A stretch of 64,000 bases of DNA from Harmothoe impar (Eukaryota > Annelida > Polychaeta > Phyllodocida > Polynoidae). This document shows positions 48,541 to 61,009 of the stretch, piece by piece. Numbering within the stretch: the first letter of the stretch is position 1; every line of letters begins with the position of its first letter. The translations under genes and the position numbers were made by a program. The stretch covers positions 32,353,618 through 32,417,617 of the forward strand of contig OX381707.1 in NCBI GenBank assembly GCA_947462335.1, in the 5' to 3' direction. The notes beneath the pieces were generated by a model. That model ran no database searches and was not told where the DNA came from. It saw nothing but the letters and a program-made list of their open reading frames with translations.

Positions 48541-48690
48541 CTAAGGGATGGTGTCGTACATCAATGTACTATCCCTTTTTGACATTGATACAGCACCAGC
48601 GAGTAACTCGCAGGTGCTGCATCCATGTATCATGAAGACCCTGGCGAGTTTACACACTGCCTTGATGCATCATGCCGTCACGAAATTGTA
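48541..48690. mobile_element. Fragment of the TGCATCATG MITE family
   Basis: Contains GCGAGTAACTCGCAGG, GCATCCATGTATCATGA and GATGCATCATGCCGTCA, as in the TTAA copies, but no clean ends. Confidence 0.5.
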
Positions 48691-49827
48691 TGAACTTCCT
48701 CCAGTGCCGATATACAAAATCGCTCTCTGTCATAATTCCAAATGCATTAGACACCATCCCCACCTCTATATAGAAAGCAAATCCAGCAGAAATATTGCGA
48801 AAATAACAGAGTAATTGCATTGCACTTCACCTCAATGAACCAGTGCAATATCCCAAGTAACAAGACACTCCCTGCACGTTGGGTAACCACTCTAAATTAA
48901 AACCTCAGCACAGCAAACAGAAACAATATTTAAAGTGAGAACGTAATATTGTGACTTTTTGAACAGGATGTCTGATGTTGTGCACTCAGCCACCTGCCAG
49001 CCTTGTCACTGTCAGAGAGTCCCTGGAAGGGCAGATCATGATCTCTGCTACCACATGAAGGATTTCCCATCCGGGTTCAGGCAGTGCACATATCTTGCTT
49101 ATTAGCTGCATTGTCCAGGGCAAATCTCAAGGAAAATGTTGACAATTTGCTAGTAAGATAAGGGGGGATGCACTTATCAAAGGCCATAGATTCATAATGC
49201 AAGAGTAGAAATGTTATTTCCTAATTAAAATTGTATGCCTACAAAGTTAGATTTATGCATCGAGTGTAACTTATGACAGTAATGTTATACACTAGAGATA
49301 CTAATTGATTCTGCACCCCAAAAAGATTATGAAAATATAAGAACCAAAAAGTAAATATTTGATGAGCACCAAGCGCGAAGAAATTTATGTTTGAAAGAAT
49401 AAAAAAACACTTTATATATTTGTTTAGATACTATAATAGTTGCATGAATATATATTGCATCCCAATATTCCTATCTCCAACCAATCTGTAGAAAATAGCA
49501 AAAAGAGAAAAGGGTTGTCTGCAACAGTCACCACAGTGTTATCAGTGGCAGATAAGGAGATGAGAAGGGCTGAGAAGACTCAGGTGATCTCTGGGTACAG
49601 CATACTACCTGCTCCCTAGCCTCTACTATGAGATCAAAGGGGAGTCTCTCTGGAGGAAGCATTAGAAGTGATAGCAGGCAGGCCCCAGCTTAAGGACACA
49701 CACGGGTTGCAGCAGCAGGAGGAGGTGGAGGCTGTGAATAACATCATCCTGTTAGTAGCCCTCTCCAGCATCACACCTGGAGGAAGGCATAGGTCACACA
49801 TGAGAACGGGGCTGGGGTGGGGCAGGG
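48691..49827. other. Gene-free DNA
   Basis: No gene recognised. A GC-richer stretch at 49560-49800 has CAGCAGCAGGAGGAGG but no open frame of note. Confidence 0.3.
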
Positions 49828-50108
49828 GGGTACACTGATATTCTTTGGCTCCCTATACGACCAATCTCTCACTCACTAAAATTCCTAACCGAGTTTAATA
49901 GTCGATTTTGGGGTTCCTATACGACCAACCAAGATTAGTTGTCAGGTTGGCCAATACTGACCAACTCACCTTAGTGTTTTCATTTTAGTCTAAGTCCTTT
50001 ATGAGTAAGGCATTAGTCATATATGCTCTTGAATAGCACCTGGTCACGCCTGACCAATGTGCCTATGGCCAACCTGGGATAGCCACTACAGACTAAGGAC
50101 CGGGGCTT
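49828..50108 (+). repeat. Dispersed repeat, intact copy
   Basis: Shares CACTGATATTC, TTGGCTCCCTATA, CCAATCTCTCA, then ACTGACCAACTCA, TTGAATAGCAC, CTGACCAATG and ACTAAGGACCGGGGC with the minus strand of 63855-63762 and 63105-62925. Confidence 0.65.
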
Positions 50109-50780
50109 TTAGATTATCTGTGTAGGGGAGTGCTGCCAAGCTGCCAGATCCTGCTACTGGAGAGAGAGTTGTGTGGGTGGGTAGTGGGGGAAGTTATGGT
50201 GGTTAGTAGCCTGGATAGGGAGAGTAGGTAGTATGGATGGTCATAGGGAGTAGTATTGGTGCAGGAGGAAAAGGGAATAGCATGGGTGGTGAGAGTGCAT
50301 CCCAGTTGACACAAAAATCTCGTCCACCAATCATAAAAGTGCATTCAAGGTGACGTGTCCACTGCAGTGTGGCAAAGGGAGTAGTATGAATAAACCCTTC
50401 AAAGCATGGACAAAAGAAAGAGACTGTCCTGTGAATTCACTGATCATGATAGAACTTTAGAATGAAATGACGCTGGAAATTGGTAGGATGGAGAGGGTAG
50501 GGACGTATGTGTGTTTCTATATACATGTAGAAAGAATGCAAGGAGTCAGATGAGAGATGTCCCTTTAAAGCATTTAACCAATAAGCCTATTAATACTGTA
50601 CAGAGAAGTGACAACGCAGAAGAAGAGAGTGGCAGGTCACAGGCGGATGGAGAGAGGGAGGGAGAGTAAAAAGAGGCAGAGAGCATGCATGGCAGGTGGG
50701 TGAATGACTGACATTTAACCCACACACACCAGGACCCGGGATCACGACCCGAAGAACCACTAATTGGTCAACTCATGGGA
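50109..50780. other. Gene-free DNA
   Basis: No gene seen; 50640-50680 is purine-rich. Confidence 0.3.
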
Positions 50781-51027
50781 TTAACCCTTCAAGGGCCGCA
50801 TATTTCTTTAATGCCACCGGTCGCCATGATGCATGAATGCAGCTCTAGTGTGAAGCTCGCCAACGCTGCATTCAAGCATCATTCCAACCCTATGGGGTTG
50901 AAACACTCCTAAAATGGGATTATGGTGCATGATGCTTAAATGCAGTTACTCAACAAGCATCCATTCATGCATCAAAACGATTAAGGGCATACTGCATAAA
51001 AGCAATATGTGTCCCTTAAAGGGTTAC
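50781..51027. mobile_element. TTAA MITE with TGCATCATG core
   Basis: Left end TTAACCCTTCAAGGGCCGCAT; right end GTCCCTTAAAGGGTTAC, one base off TTAA. Inside are ATGATGCATGAATGCAGC and GCATTCAAGCATCATTC. Confidence 0.65.
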
Positions 51028-51419
51028 ATTAAACCCACAAGGTACCGGTACGTGTCATAGCGGCACGCAGGCCGGCACGCTACACACATGAGCTGACCGA
51101 GCAGCTCACATGGTGCACAAAGTGGGTCATGGAGCTGCTCAGGGACGGTTTGACAAGTCAGCCCAAGGATCAAACCATGGAGCCGCTCGGTCATATCTCA
51201 CACACTGACCCATACAGTTAATCAATGAGAAGCTCAGAGAGCAGCTCAGAGGAGTTGATACATATTTAAATTAACAGCTTATCGATGAACCCCCTGAACA
51301 AATTACAGATGGGCTAACCTGTAGGTCAGCCCACGGAGAAGCACAAAGGCAACAGAAAACAGCCGCAGAAGATCATAAAAACAGCCGGCATAACAGATCA
51401 GGTCAAAGAGCAGTGTACA

Positions 51420-52310
51420 CGGAACAGCTCACAGGACAGCTCACAGGGCAGTTCACAGGGAAGATCACAGGGCAGCCCACAGAGCAGCTCACAGGGATGA
51501 TCACAGAATAATTCACAGGACAGCTCAAAGAAAAGCTTACAGGGCAGCTCCTAGACTAGCATACAGTGCAGCTCACAGACCAGCTCACAGAACAGTTCAA
51601 TGACAGGGTAGCTCACAGGGCAGCACATAGGGCAGCTCACAGGGCAGCCCACAGAGCAGCTCACAGGGAAGATCACAGGACAGCTCACTGGGCAGCTCAC
51701 AGAGAAGTTCACAGGGCAGCGCATAGGGCAGCAACTCACAGAGCAGCTCACAGGACGGCTCACAGAGCAGCTCACTGGACAGCTCACATAGCTCACAGCG
51801 CAGGTAACAGAGCACCTCAGAGCAGCTCACAGCACATATCTCAGAACAGCTCACACAACACCAGCTCACAGGACGGCAACACACAGAGGAGCTCACACAA
51901 CACCAGCTCACAGGACGGCAACACACAGAGCAGCTCACACAACACCAGCTCACAGGACGGCAACACACAGAGCAGCTCACACAACACCAGCTCACAGGAC
52001 GGCAACACACAGAGCAGCTCACACAACACCAGCTCACAGGACGGCAACACACAGAGCAGCTCACAGAGCACCAGCTCACAGGACAGCAACACACAGAGCA
52101 GCTCACACAACACCAGCTCACAGGACGGCAACACACAGAGCAGCTCACACAACACCAGCTCACAGGACGGCAACACACAGAGCAGCTCACACAACACCAG
52201 CTCACAGGACAGCAACACACAGAGCAGCTTATAGAAAACAAGCAGCTCACAACACAGCCCACCAAGCAGCTCACAACACAGAGTAGCTCACCGGGCAGCT
52301 CGCGGAACAA
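51420..52310 (+). repeat. CAGCTCACAG tandem repeat with 42 bp higher-order unit
   Basis: 51420-51840 is made of degenerate 12-15 base CAGCTCACAGGG units. 51848-52229 is about nine copies of a 42-base unit (AGCTCACACAACACC plus AGCTCACAGGACGGCAAC plus ACACAGAGC). Because 42 is a multiple of three and the unit has no stops, frames stay open on both strands (for example 51566-52234 with a 14-residue SSSHNTSSQDGNTQ repeat); I regard these as by-products. Confidence 0.9.
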
Positions 52311-52589
52311 GCATGCATGATTGGTACGGGGCTGGTCATAGATATGGGGGAAAAAACATACAATGGCCCGCCTAAATGATCACCAAGAGCAGCTCATGGG
52401 ACAGATCACAGACAAGGAGATAAAATGGCTTGCATGATCTCACATAAGCTAGCTGGACGGATGGATACCAAAAAGCACACAGTTATCAAAGTTTAGCACA
52501 CTGAAATTAAAAGAGTTAACGTTATCATCTCACTCCTAAGCTCAAGGGCAGGGCCTGAAAATACTGAAACGCATATGTAAGCGCATATG

Positions 52590-52840
52590 ACTGAACAGCT
52601 TAGATACAAGCAGTTCAGGGATGAGCAGTTCAGAGATGAACAGCTGAGAGACGACCATCTGTGGGAGATGCAGCTGAAAGACTAGCAGCTGAGAGACGAG
52701 TAGCAGAGACATGAGCAACTGAGAGATGCAAGACAAACAGCTTAGAGACTAGCAGCTGAGAGATGAGCAGCTATGAGACTAGCAGCCAGCTGGGAGACTA
52801 GCAACTGGGAGACTACCAGCTTGGAGACGAGCAGCTCCAG
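52590..52840 (+). repeat. AGCAGCTGAGAGAYGA degenerate tandem repeat
   Basis: About fifteen imperfect units of 13-17 bases such as GCAGCTGAGAGACGA and GAGCAGTTCAGGGAT. Related in sequence to the CAGCTC tract before it. Several units contain CAGCTG, an E-box. Confidence 0.75.
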
Positions 52841-53209
52841 CTGACTAACTCATGTAGGCGGGTGTGCGTGGGTGTAGGCGGCCACCTTACAAGTAGGCCT
52901 TAACGAGTGGCGGGAGGTGAGGAGGTGAGGGGGGGGGCTCGTTATCAGGCGCCAGGTGCGCCTCGCTGTGTCAGGTGTGTGATAGCGCCATGTGCCGCCA
53001 TAGCAGCAGCTCAGCCCTTACAGGGAGCTACTCAGAGCAGCTCACCTCCAGCCGCCGCGAGCAGCTCCTCCTGTCTCCTCCACTACTCTCCATGCTAACC
53101 AGTGTCCTACACCAGCACAGCAGCAGCTAACCGCAAGCATCTACCTGTGTAGCAGTAGCAGCGGTGAGAGGTGGGAGGTGGGGGAGGAGGAGCAGCTGGG
53201 GAGCAGCTC
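52841..53209 (+). promoter_or_regulatory. GC-rich leader/promoter region of the receptor
   Basis: Composition rises sharply in G+C and CpG. GAGCAGCTC words continue from the upstream tandem repeats (53032, 53059, 53199) up to the first ATG. No TATA box is seen, so a TATA-less promoter or a longer 5' UTR is likely. A short uORF is at 53092. Confidence 0.45.
53092..53130 (+). promoter_or_regulatory. Possible uORF in the receptor leader
   Basis: A 12-codon reading frame (MLTSVLHQHSSS, then TAA) lies 80 bases before the receptor's first ATG, out of frame with it. If transcription starts upstream it would act as an upstream ORF lowering receptor translation. The transcription start is unknown, so this is inference. 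Confidence 0.3.
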
Positions 53210-55696
53210 ATGAGCAGGTGGGAGATGTGGGGGACACGGCTGTGGCGGCCGCAGCGGGCGCTGCTGGTGCCGCTGGCGGCAGATACAAATACCCGGGCGG
53301 CCTGTGTGGGACGGCATTGTGAGCAGGAGCAGGAGGGCCACATGCCCACCACCTCCAGTACTGCTACTACTACTACTACACCTGTAGAACTTAACATTAA
53401 CACCACCGACTACTCTACAGGCCAGTCCAGTACTACTGACCACGCGCACACTACCCGCACAGGATACTTTACTGAGTTATCATCTTCAGATGAGGACTTT
53501 GGGAGGAGTGTTAGTAGTGTAGAGAACAGCACGAGCTTCCCGCCTTACAACAACCCACTGGAGGAGTTTGTGACGATGACGGCGGGATTTAACATTGAGA
53601 TTGACACCATGCAGTCTATGGAGCACCCCCAGTTGGGGCAGTCCATAGGGGAGGCTGCCCTGGGTATCAACTCAACCACACAACTACCTCCTTCATCCAC
53701 CCCTCTGGGGGAGACAGGGGAGGAGCTGTTGAAAACTGTCCCGTTTGACCAGATTATATTCGTGGTTTGTGCCTCGTCCATTATCGCCGCCACCATCTTC
53801 GGCAATGTGTTGGTGATCATCGCTGTCTTCTCCGAGTCGAAGCTCAGAAAAGTTGGCAACTTCTTCATTGTTAGTCTGGCGGTGAGTGACTTGTTGGTGG
53901 GACTGTTCGTGACCCCCGTGGCGCTGGTGTATAACCTGTTGGGAAGCTGGACCTTTGGGAGTGTGTTCTGTGACATTTGGATAGCCATGGACGTTGTGTG
54001 CTGTACGGCGAGTATTGTCAATCTCTGTGTGATTAGCTTCGACCGCTACAATGCCATCACCCAGCCACTACGCTACGCCTTACGACGGACTGCCTCCAGG
54101 GCTATAATGGTGATCGCACTCATCTGGACTTATTCTGTCTTCATCGCCGTGCCCCCGTTCCTGGGGTGGTCGGATGCTCGTGACCACGCGGCCGCGGCGG
54201 AAGGACAATGTACAATCAGTCAGAACGTGGGGTATACTATCTTCTCCACGGTAGGTGCCTACTACATGCCACTCGTCGTCATGGTGGTCATGTACCTCAA
54301 GGTCTTCCGGGCCACGCAGAAGCGGAAGCGGAACTGGATCCCACTGGTGCGCAGGGAGAGTTACGAGCCGAGTATGGCCCCGGGTGCGGCTGGTACCAAG
54401 CGCAGCGGGAGTTCCTCCAGTATGCGGAAAGCCCGTGTGCTCATCAGCGTGGCGGATAGCGCCGACCGGGACGACGTCCATGATGAATTAGTTGCCCAGC
54501 GACGTCATGGCCGTCGTCGCGCCCCCAAGATGTCGCTCCTGATGACGTCGTTCAGTCTGCAATCAGGCCCCAAGGTCGGGGTCACTATCCAGGTGCCCTC
54601 CAGTCAGGAGTCTCTGGCCACCACCCCAAGTCCCGAATACCGGTGTGAGCAGCTCCGCTACCCCTGCTCCAGCATCGATGAGACGAGCGAGAAGGACGGC
54701 CCCTCCATGGCCTCATCATCAAACCGTGACACCATCTCTAACCACCGTAAACTACTCCTGATGGCCTCGAGCACCGAGAGTGCTGGAGACATGAGTGACG
54801 AGTCTGGCTACGAAGGACTGAGCCCCCAGATTAGCCCGGCGAGCAGTATCTTCGCTCGGAGGATGTCACCTTCGCACCAGCGGAACTACTACAAAACAGT
54901 GAGTCGCTCATCTTCAGAGAAGCGCTTCATGTTCCAGAAGAGACTCAACCCCAGCTTTACCACTTCTACCGAGACCACCACCACCCCGACCACAGGCAGT
55001 GAGGAGACCCTCTGTGGGGACCTCAGCTCTACTGGTTGTCCTCCCAAATCCTCAGCCGAAGGCCGCGTACGTTTCAGCTTCAGTCGGCGCTCGTGTAAGT
55101 TCCAGTTCAGGGTGGAGAGTGAGATTCAGGAAGAGGAGCTCTCCAGAACGGAGGCTGATAAGCACCAGCAGGACATCAACAACCGGAAGCTGCAGGTGGA
55201 ATCCCCTCGCCATGAGACCTCAGTGGACACTGTACAGACTGATACCGCAGCGCCCATTTGCCACCCGGTGGTCAGTAATGGTACCACTACCAGGAGGATC
55301 AGTAATGAGTCCTCGGTGCCTATGACCCCCAATTCAGACGCTACCCAATTGGCTCAGAGTCGACACGAGAAGGCCCTGACCATCGAACGCGGCCGCCGCC
55401 GAAATCGCAACCTGCGGAGACGCCGCAAAAACAGGATTTCCCTGAATCAGGAACGCCGCGCGGCTAAGACTCTGGGTATTATTATGGGATGCTTCGTGTT
55501 CTGTTGGTTGCCCTTCTTTGTTATAGAACTGTTAAAGCCCTTCTGCACCAGCTGTCATTTCCACCCCAACCTCCTGAAGGCCCTAACGTGGCTCGGGTAC
55601 CTGAATTCAGCCCTTAACCCTATTATTTACACCTTCTTTAATCAGGACTTTCGCAAAGGGTTCCAGAGAATTATGTGTTGCTCAGTGAAGAGATAG
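53210..55696 (+). CDS. Intronless aminergic GPCR, serotonin 5-HT1/5/7-like
   Basis: Class A receptor for a biogenic amine, expected in the plasma membrane. From the first ATG it is 828 residues; an in-frame TGA at 53165 closes the frame upstream, and an ATG at 53225 has a better -3 base (G) and could be used instead. A Ser/Thr-rich N-terminus of about 180 residues has N-glycosylation sites at 64, 106 and 154 and no clear signal peptide. Seven TM segments follow: GNVLVI in TM1, Asp227 (2.50), Cys254-Cys334 disulfide pair, Asp261 (3.32, amine anchor), DRY 278-280, Trp306 (4.50), Ser346/Thr347/Ala350 in TM5, CWLPFF 765-770, Trp794/Tyr797 and NPIIY 803-807. ICL3 is about 385 residues, basic next to TM6, with Glu748 (6.30). 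The tail is short with Cys823-Cys824 for palmitoylation. Ala at 5.46 and Glu at 6.55 (772) resemble 5-HT1/5-HT5 rather than catecholamine receptors, but TM2-TM3 also resembles D1-like receptors. DRYN replaces the usual DRYW. Exact orthology is not settled. Confidence 0.9.
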   Translation: MSRWEMWGTRLWRPQRALLVPLAADTNTRAACVGRHCEQEQEGHMPTTSSTATTTTTPVELNINTTDYSTGQSSTTDHAHTTRTGYFTELSSSDEDFGRSVSSVENSTSFPPYNNPLEEFVTMTAGFNIEIDTMQSMEHPQLGQSIGEAALGINSTTQLPPSSTPLGETGEELLKTVPFDQIIFVVCASSIIAATIFGNVLVIIAVFSESKLRKVGNFFIVSLAVSDLLVGLFVTPVALVYNLLGSWTFGSVFCDIWIAMDVVCCTASIVNLCVISFDRYNAITQPLRYALRRTASRAIMVIALIWTYSVFIAVPPFLGWSDARDHAAAAEGQCTISQNVGYTIFSTVGAYYMPLVVMVVMYLKVFRATQKRKRNWIPLVRRESYEPSMAPGAAGTKRSGSSSSMRKARVLISVADSADRDDVHDELVAQRRHGRRRAPKMSLLMTSFSLQSGPKVGVTIQVPSSQESLATTPSPEYRCEQLRYPCSSIDETSEKDGPSMASSSNRDTISNHRKLLLMASSTESAGDMSDESGYEGLSPQISPASSIFARRMSPSHQRNYYKTVSRSSSEKRFMFQKRLNPSFTTSTETTTTPTTGSEETLCGDLSSTGCPPKSSAEGRVRFSFSRRSCKFQFRVESEIQEEELSRTEADKHQQDINNRKLQVESPRHETSVDTVQTDTAAPICHPVVSNGTTTRRISNESSVPMTPNSDATQLAQSRHEKALTIERGRRRNRNLRRRRKNRISLNQERRAAKTLGIIMGCFVFCWLPFFVIELLKPFCTSCHFHPNLLKALTWLGYLNSALNPIIYTFFNQDFRKGFQRIMCCSVKR

Positions 55697-55883
55697 ACAC
55701 ACATACACAGACTGTATTTCAGAGATTTTATATTTACATAAGTATAAGTATTTGTCTATAATGCATAATGAACATAAGTATTATACGCACTTTGTTTTTT
55801 TGTGAAGAGTAATGTGGATTGATATATGTTTTATACACTGACGACAAAGGACCTATTTTTTATGATATATGGTTTGCAACTTG

Positions 55884-55889
55884 AATAAA
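55884..55889 (+). terminator. Polyadenylation signal AATAAA of the receptor gene
   Basis: A canonical AATAAA hexamer lies 188 bases after the receptor stop codon in AT-rich sequence. It is the first such hexamer downstream and gives a compact 3' UTR, ending just before the TTAA MITE that starts near 55970. Confidence 0.6.
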
Positions 55890-55969
55890 ATGATTGAAAG
55901 AAAATGTAAGTGTAGGTATTTATTTCACATTTATGATTCATTGTTAGATATGGGATACACTTAATGGGC

Positions 55970-56155
55970 CTTGACCCTTTAAGGACTGCATAGTACTTCA
56001 CTGTGCTATGCCCTTTGTCGTCATGATGCATGCGTTCAGCTCGACAGCTATATGCATGTCTATAGTCATGACGACAAATATTGTTAACACATCGTCCTTA
56101 AATTTGCATCATTTTTATAGCAGTAATATCCTAACACGTCGTAGTTTAAGGGTTA
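55970..56155. mobile_element. TTAA MITE just past the receptor
   Basis: Left end TTGACCCTTTAAGGACTGCAT, right end GTTTAAGGGTTAA, core GTCGTCATGATGCATGCG. It begins about 80 bases after the receptor's poly(A) signal. Confidence 0.65.
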
Positions 56156-56891
56156 AATTAGCATTTTGCGTTTTCTAACAGCAATATCCGTTATAGTCAG
56201 TGCAAATATGGGACATAAGTGGGGGCTATTTGGTGGCTAGAATCTGAACTGATTGAAACCTCTCGGTATAGTCGTAACAGCTAGCGTCGTTGTATATAGT
56301 ATTAGAAAGAGATGTCGTTTACACATTAATTGCTACACCATTTGGTGGTTGTATACATAAACTGACACCTTGATCCATTCATCGTTACTTTGGAAACCAT
56401 GGCCTATTTTGGCTGCTCAGACGGAGAAAAACTGAAAGAAATCTCGAAGTTAAATTTAAGTTTTCGCCAAAGTTGGTTTCACACTCAGAGGAGATCAATG
56501 CCACCGTCACTGAGGCCGACATTTTGAGCGGTAACATATAAAACGTTGTCCAAGTCCAAAATGAACTGTTCCTTAGCGATGTTAATTAATTACTTTTTAA
56601 TAAGAAATAAGCTGATTGTTTAAATGTCAATCTTTTACCGAGTGTATGGAATGTAAGAGCAGAAATGTGTTTGGTTGAGCCATGATAATGAGCGTTTTTG
56701 GCCGGCAGCTCACTGAATCTTCATGACTCAGCAACTTTGATTATGACCCCCCCCCCTCCCTCCGGACAATAACAAAAACAAACACACAAAGTGGCCCTAG
56801 TAACGAGTTAAAAGAAGGAAAAAAAGTTCCGTAAAGGAGTAAGTTTGTTGGTACTTTTTCTCCAAAAATATTAATTGGAGACCAGTCCAGT
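56156..56891. other. Gene-free DNA
   Basis: No gene or repeat boundary recognised. Confidence 0.3.
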
Positions 56892-57016
56892 CTACACACT
56901 CAGAAAAGTCAGCGTCATTGTCGCCAAAACCACTCTCACATGAAAGTCAGGCAGTGTCTGACTTTCATATGAGAGTGGTTTTAGCGACAACGACGCCTAC
57001 TTTTGTGAGTGTGTAG
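56892..57016. mobile_element. 125 bp palindromic MITE
   Basis: CTACACACTCAGAAAAGTC and GTAGGCGTC-type ends are inverted, and GTCGCCAAAACCACTCTCA pairs with TGAGAGTGGTTTTAGCGAC. The centre is AGTCAGGCAGTGTCTGACT. Confidence 0.8.
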
Positions 57017-57343
57017 GTCTTAGTTCCTCCGCTCCCCTGTCCCTCTGCACATTGCCTTTTTCCCTAGAGCAGTGTTTCTGACTGTATGTATCTGTCCGTC
57101 CCTCTTAAAAGGCTGAGTCAATTGAGTGGTGTTTAAACAGGGACACTTAAAGGTCAATACCAAAGAAATAAATATGGACAACATAGAGTGAGATGTAATG
57201 GGCAGTGGAGTGACGGAAAACGAGGAAAACAGATCAGCAAGGATAGTCGGACAGGCGGCAAAACATTCAAACCGTGATGTTTTCATGATGCATGGATGTA
57301 GCCTATAGCAACAACCGTTAAACGTTTAACGTTAAAGCATTAT

Positions 57344-57705
57344 CCCAGTAGGCATAGAACATTTGAATCGACATTGGTTGTCAATGTTGATTCAAGACGT
57401 AATATGTGGTGTGGTCTTACACGACCAGACGATATCAAATTAGGTTGACAATCTATATTCATGAAAACAGTTACATCAAGTCATATTTCTATAAAAAGTT
57501 CAATTGATGAATGCATTAAACCTTTTTTTATGTAAGATGCTGCGTATTCTATCAATTAAAATCCTTTTACAAAAAATGTTACATCAAATACAATATCAAA
57601 AGTTAGTAGAGCGTGGATTGGTTCGTAGCATATCAATGATGACTAAACTTAATGTCGATTCAACGTTACTTCAATGTTGATTCAACATTAAACTGAATCT
57701 TGTGC
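57344..57705. mobile_element. CCCAGTRGGCA-type element, longer copy
   Basis: Begins CCCAGTAGGCATAGAACATT and has TCAATGTTGATTCAA / AATGTCGATTCAACGTT words at both ends, as in 58210-58317, around a unique middle of about 250 bases. Confidence 0.55.
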
Positions 57706-58209
57706 ACACATAAACCCTTTGTAGCTACCGATGGCTATGTGGCAATACGTTATCTATATTGCCCTACTTATAACATAAAAAATAGCTACATAACATCTGA
57801 AAATCGGCTTCTATTTCGTATCTATACAATTCTGATAGAGATCATAAATCAGGCTGTTGCAAATTTGAAAACTAGAAAAAGAACAACACAATATGAGAGA
57901 AAACATGAGAGAAAACACATTTCAATATCTATACAAAAATCCATGCTTTCTCATATTGCCCTTGTACACAACACGCACGACCCCATCACCAGGTTGTGGG
58001 TTCAGAAACTATGGCGATTGAAGATGAATACAAACCTTTTTATGATATACTGATACTGATCCTAGCATTTCAGACTTACACGAATCCTTGCTCATGATAG
58101 TATTACAACAGCACACGTATACTAGTATATACCAAATGAGGTAAATCCCTTATTGTATCATGCCCATATAACCCTAACCCTGGGGACTACCCCAATGCCC
58201 ATGGCCATT
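57706..58209. other. Gene-free DNA
   Basis: A 117-codon frame (57700-58053) lacks any recognisable domain; nothing else. Confidence 0.3.
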
Positions 58210-58317
58210 CCCAGTGGGCACAAAAATCAGTTCAATGTTGAATCAACATTGCATCAACATTGAATCAACATTGTCAACCAGTTTCCAATGTTGATTCAAT
58301 GTTCTGTGCCCACTGGG
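58210..58317. mobile_element. 108 bp MITE, CCCAGTGGGCACA ends
   Basis: CCCAGTGGGCACA and TGTGCCCACTGGG are perfect inverted ends; the core is repeats of TTGAATCAACATTG. This terminal sequence belongs to a MITE type seen widely in animal genomes. Confidence 0.85.
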
Positions 58318-60439
<2,122 letters not shown>

Positions 60440-60539
60440 AAAGCGTGACCCATCTACACTGGATTTCGGATGTCTAAAACAAGGGACAAATCATCTTTAA
60501 ACCTTACCAGTTTAACCTCCCTCCCTCCTGAACACATGA

Positions 60540-60930
60540 ACACATGTGCATGGCCAGAAGTAAGCCGACCCGTCCCCTACCCACCCCCTGTCCCCTGCGT
60601 GCTCTCCCCAGGTATCTCCATCACAGATTATTAAGCTAGGTGAGTGGGACGCCCATATACAGGTATACACGGTGTGGAGGCGGTGGCCGATGACGCCCAC
60701 GTCACACCTGCCGCCTCCGCCTGCTGCCGCTCCGCATTCCTCCTGCTCCTGCTGCGGTTTTAGATGAGCTGCTCCGAGCTGCTCTCTTCCTCTTCCTGCT
60801 GCTCGCACGAGCGACTCACAGCTGCCATAAAAGGGCACGTGTCGGGGAGAGAGGAGTGGGGGGAGGCTCAGTGACGTGCGGAGAGATCTACTGAAGCGCC
60901 GCCCGAAACGAGCTTGTCCCGGCATTTTAA
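60540..60930 (+). promoter_or_regulatory. CpG-rich promoter-like patch
   Basis: A sharp rise in G+C and CpG density in an AT-rich region. On the + strand CATAAAAGG (60827) could be a TATA box, followed by a CACGTG E-box (60837) and a GTGACGTGCGG element. The minus strand is open for 137 codons (60925-60512) without any recognisable domain. GAGCAGCTC words, as in the receptor leader, occur on the minus strand near 60760-60785. It may be the 5' end of a gene whose other exons lie beyond the window. Confidence 0.35.
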
Positions 60931-61009
60931 TCGGTTAAAGGCCCACGGCAGGATTTGTGAAGAGTGCAGAGGTAGTAGTATTTATATAAACATTGTGAAA
61001 GGAGCAATG

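Noticed and set aside
51566..52234. 222-codon frame with a 14-residue SSSHNTSSQDGNTQ repeat (and long Cys/Leu-rich frames on the opposite strand)
   Set aside because: Frames stay open on both strands because the 42-base unit is a multiple of three without stops. No signal peptide, flanking coding sequence or splice logic supports a gene.
53171..53209. Extending the receptor to a start at 53171
   Set aside because: That codon is GTG. The first in-frame ATG is 53210, and an animal gene would not be expected to start at GTG.
60512..60925. 137-codon minus-strand frame in the CpG-rich patch
   Set aside because: No recognisable domain; GC-rich DNA has few stops by chance.
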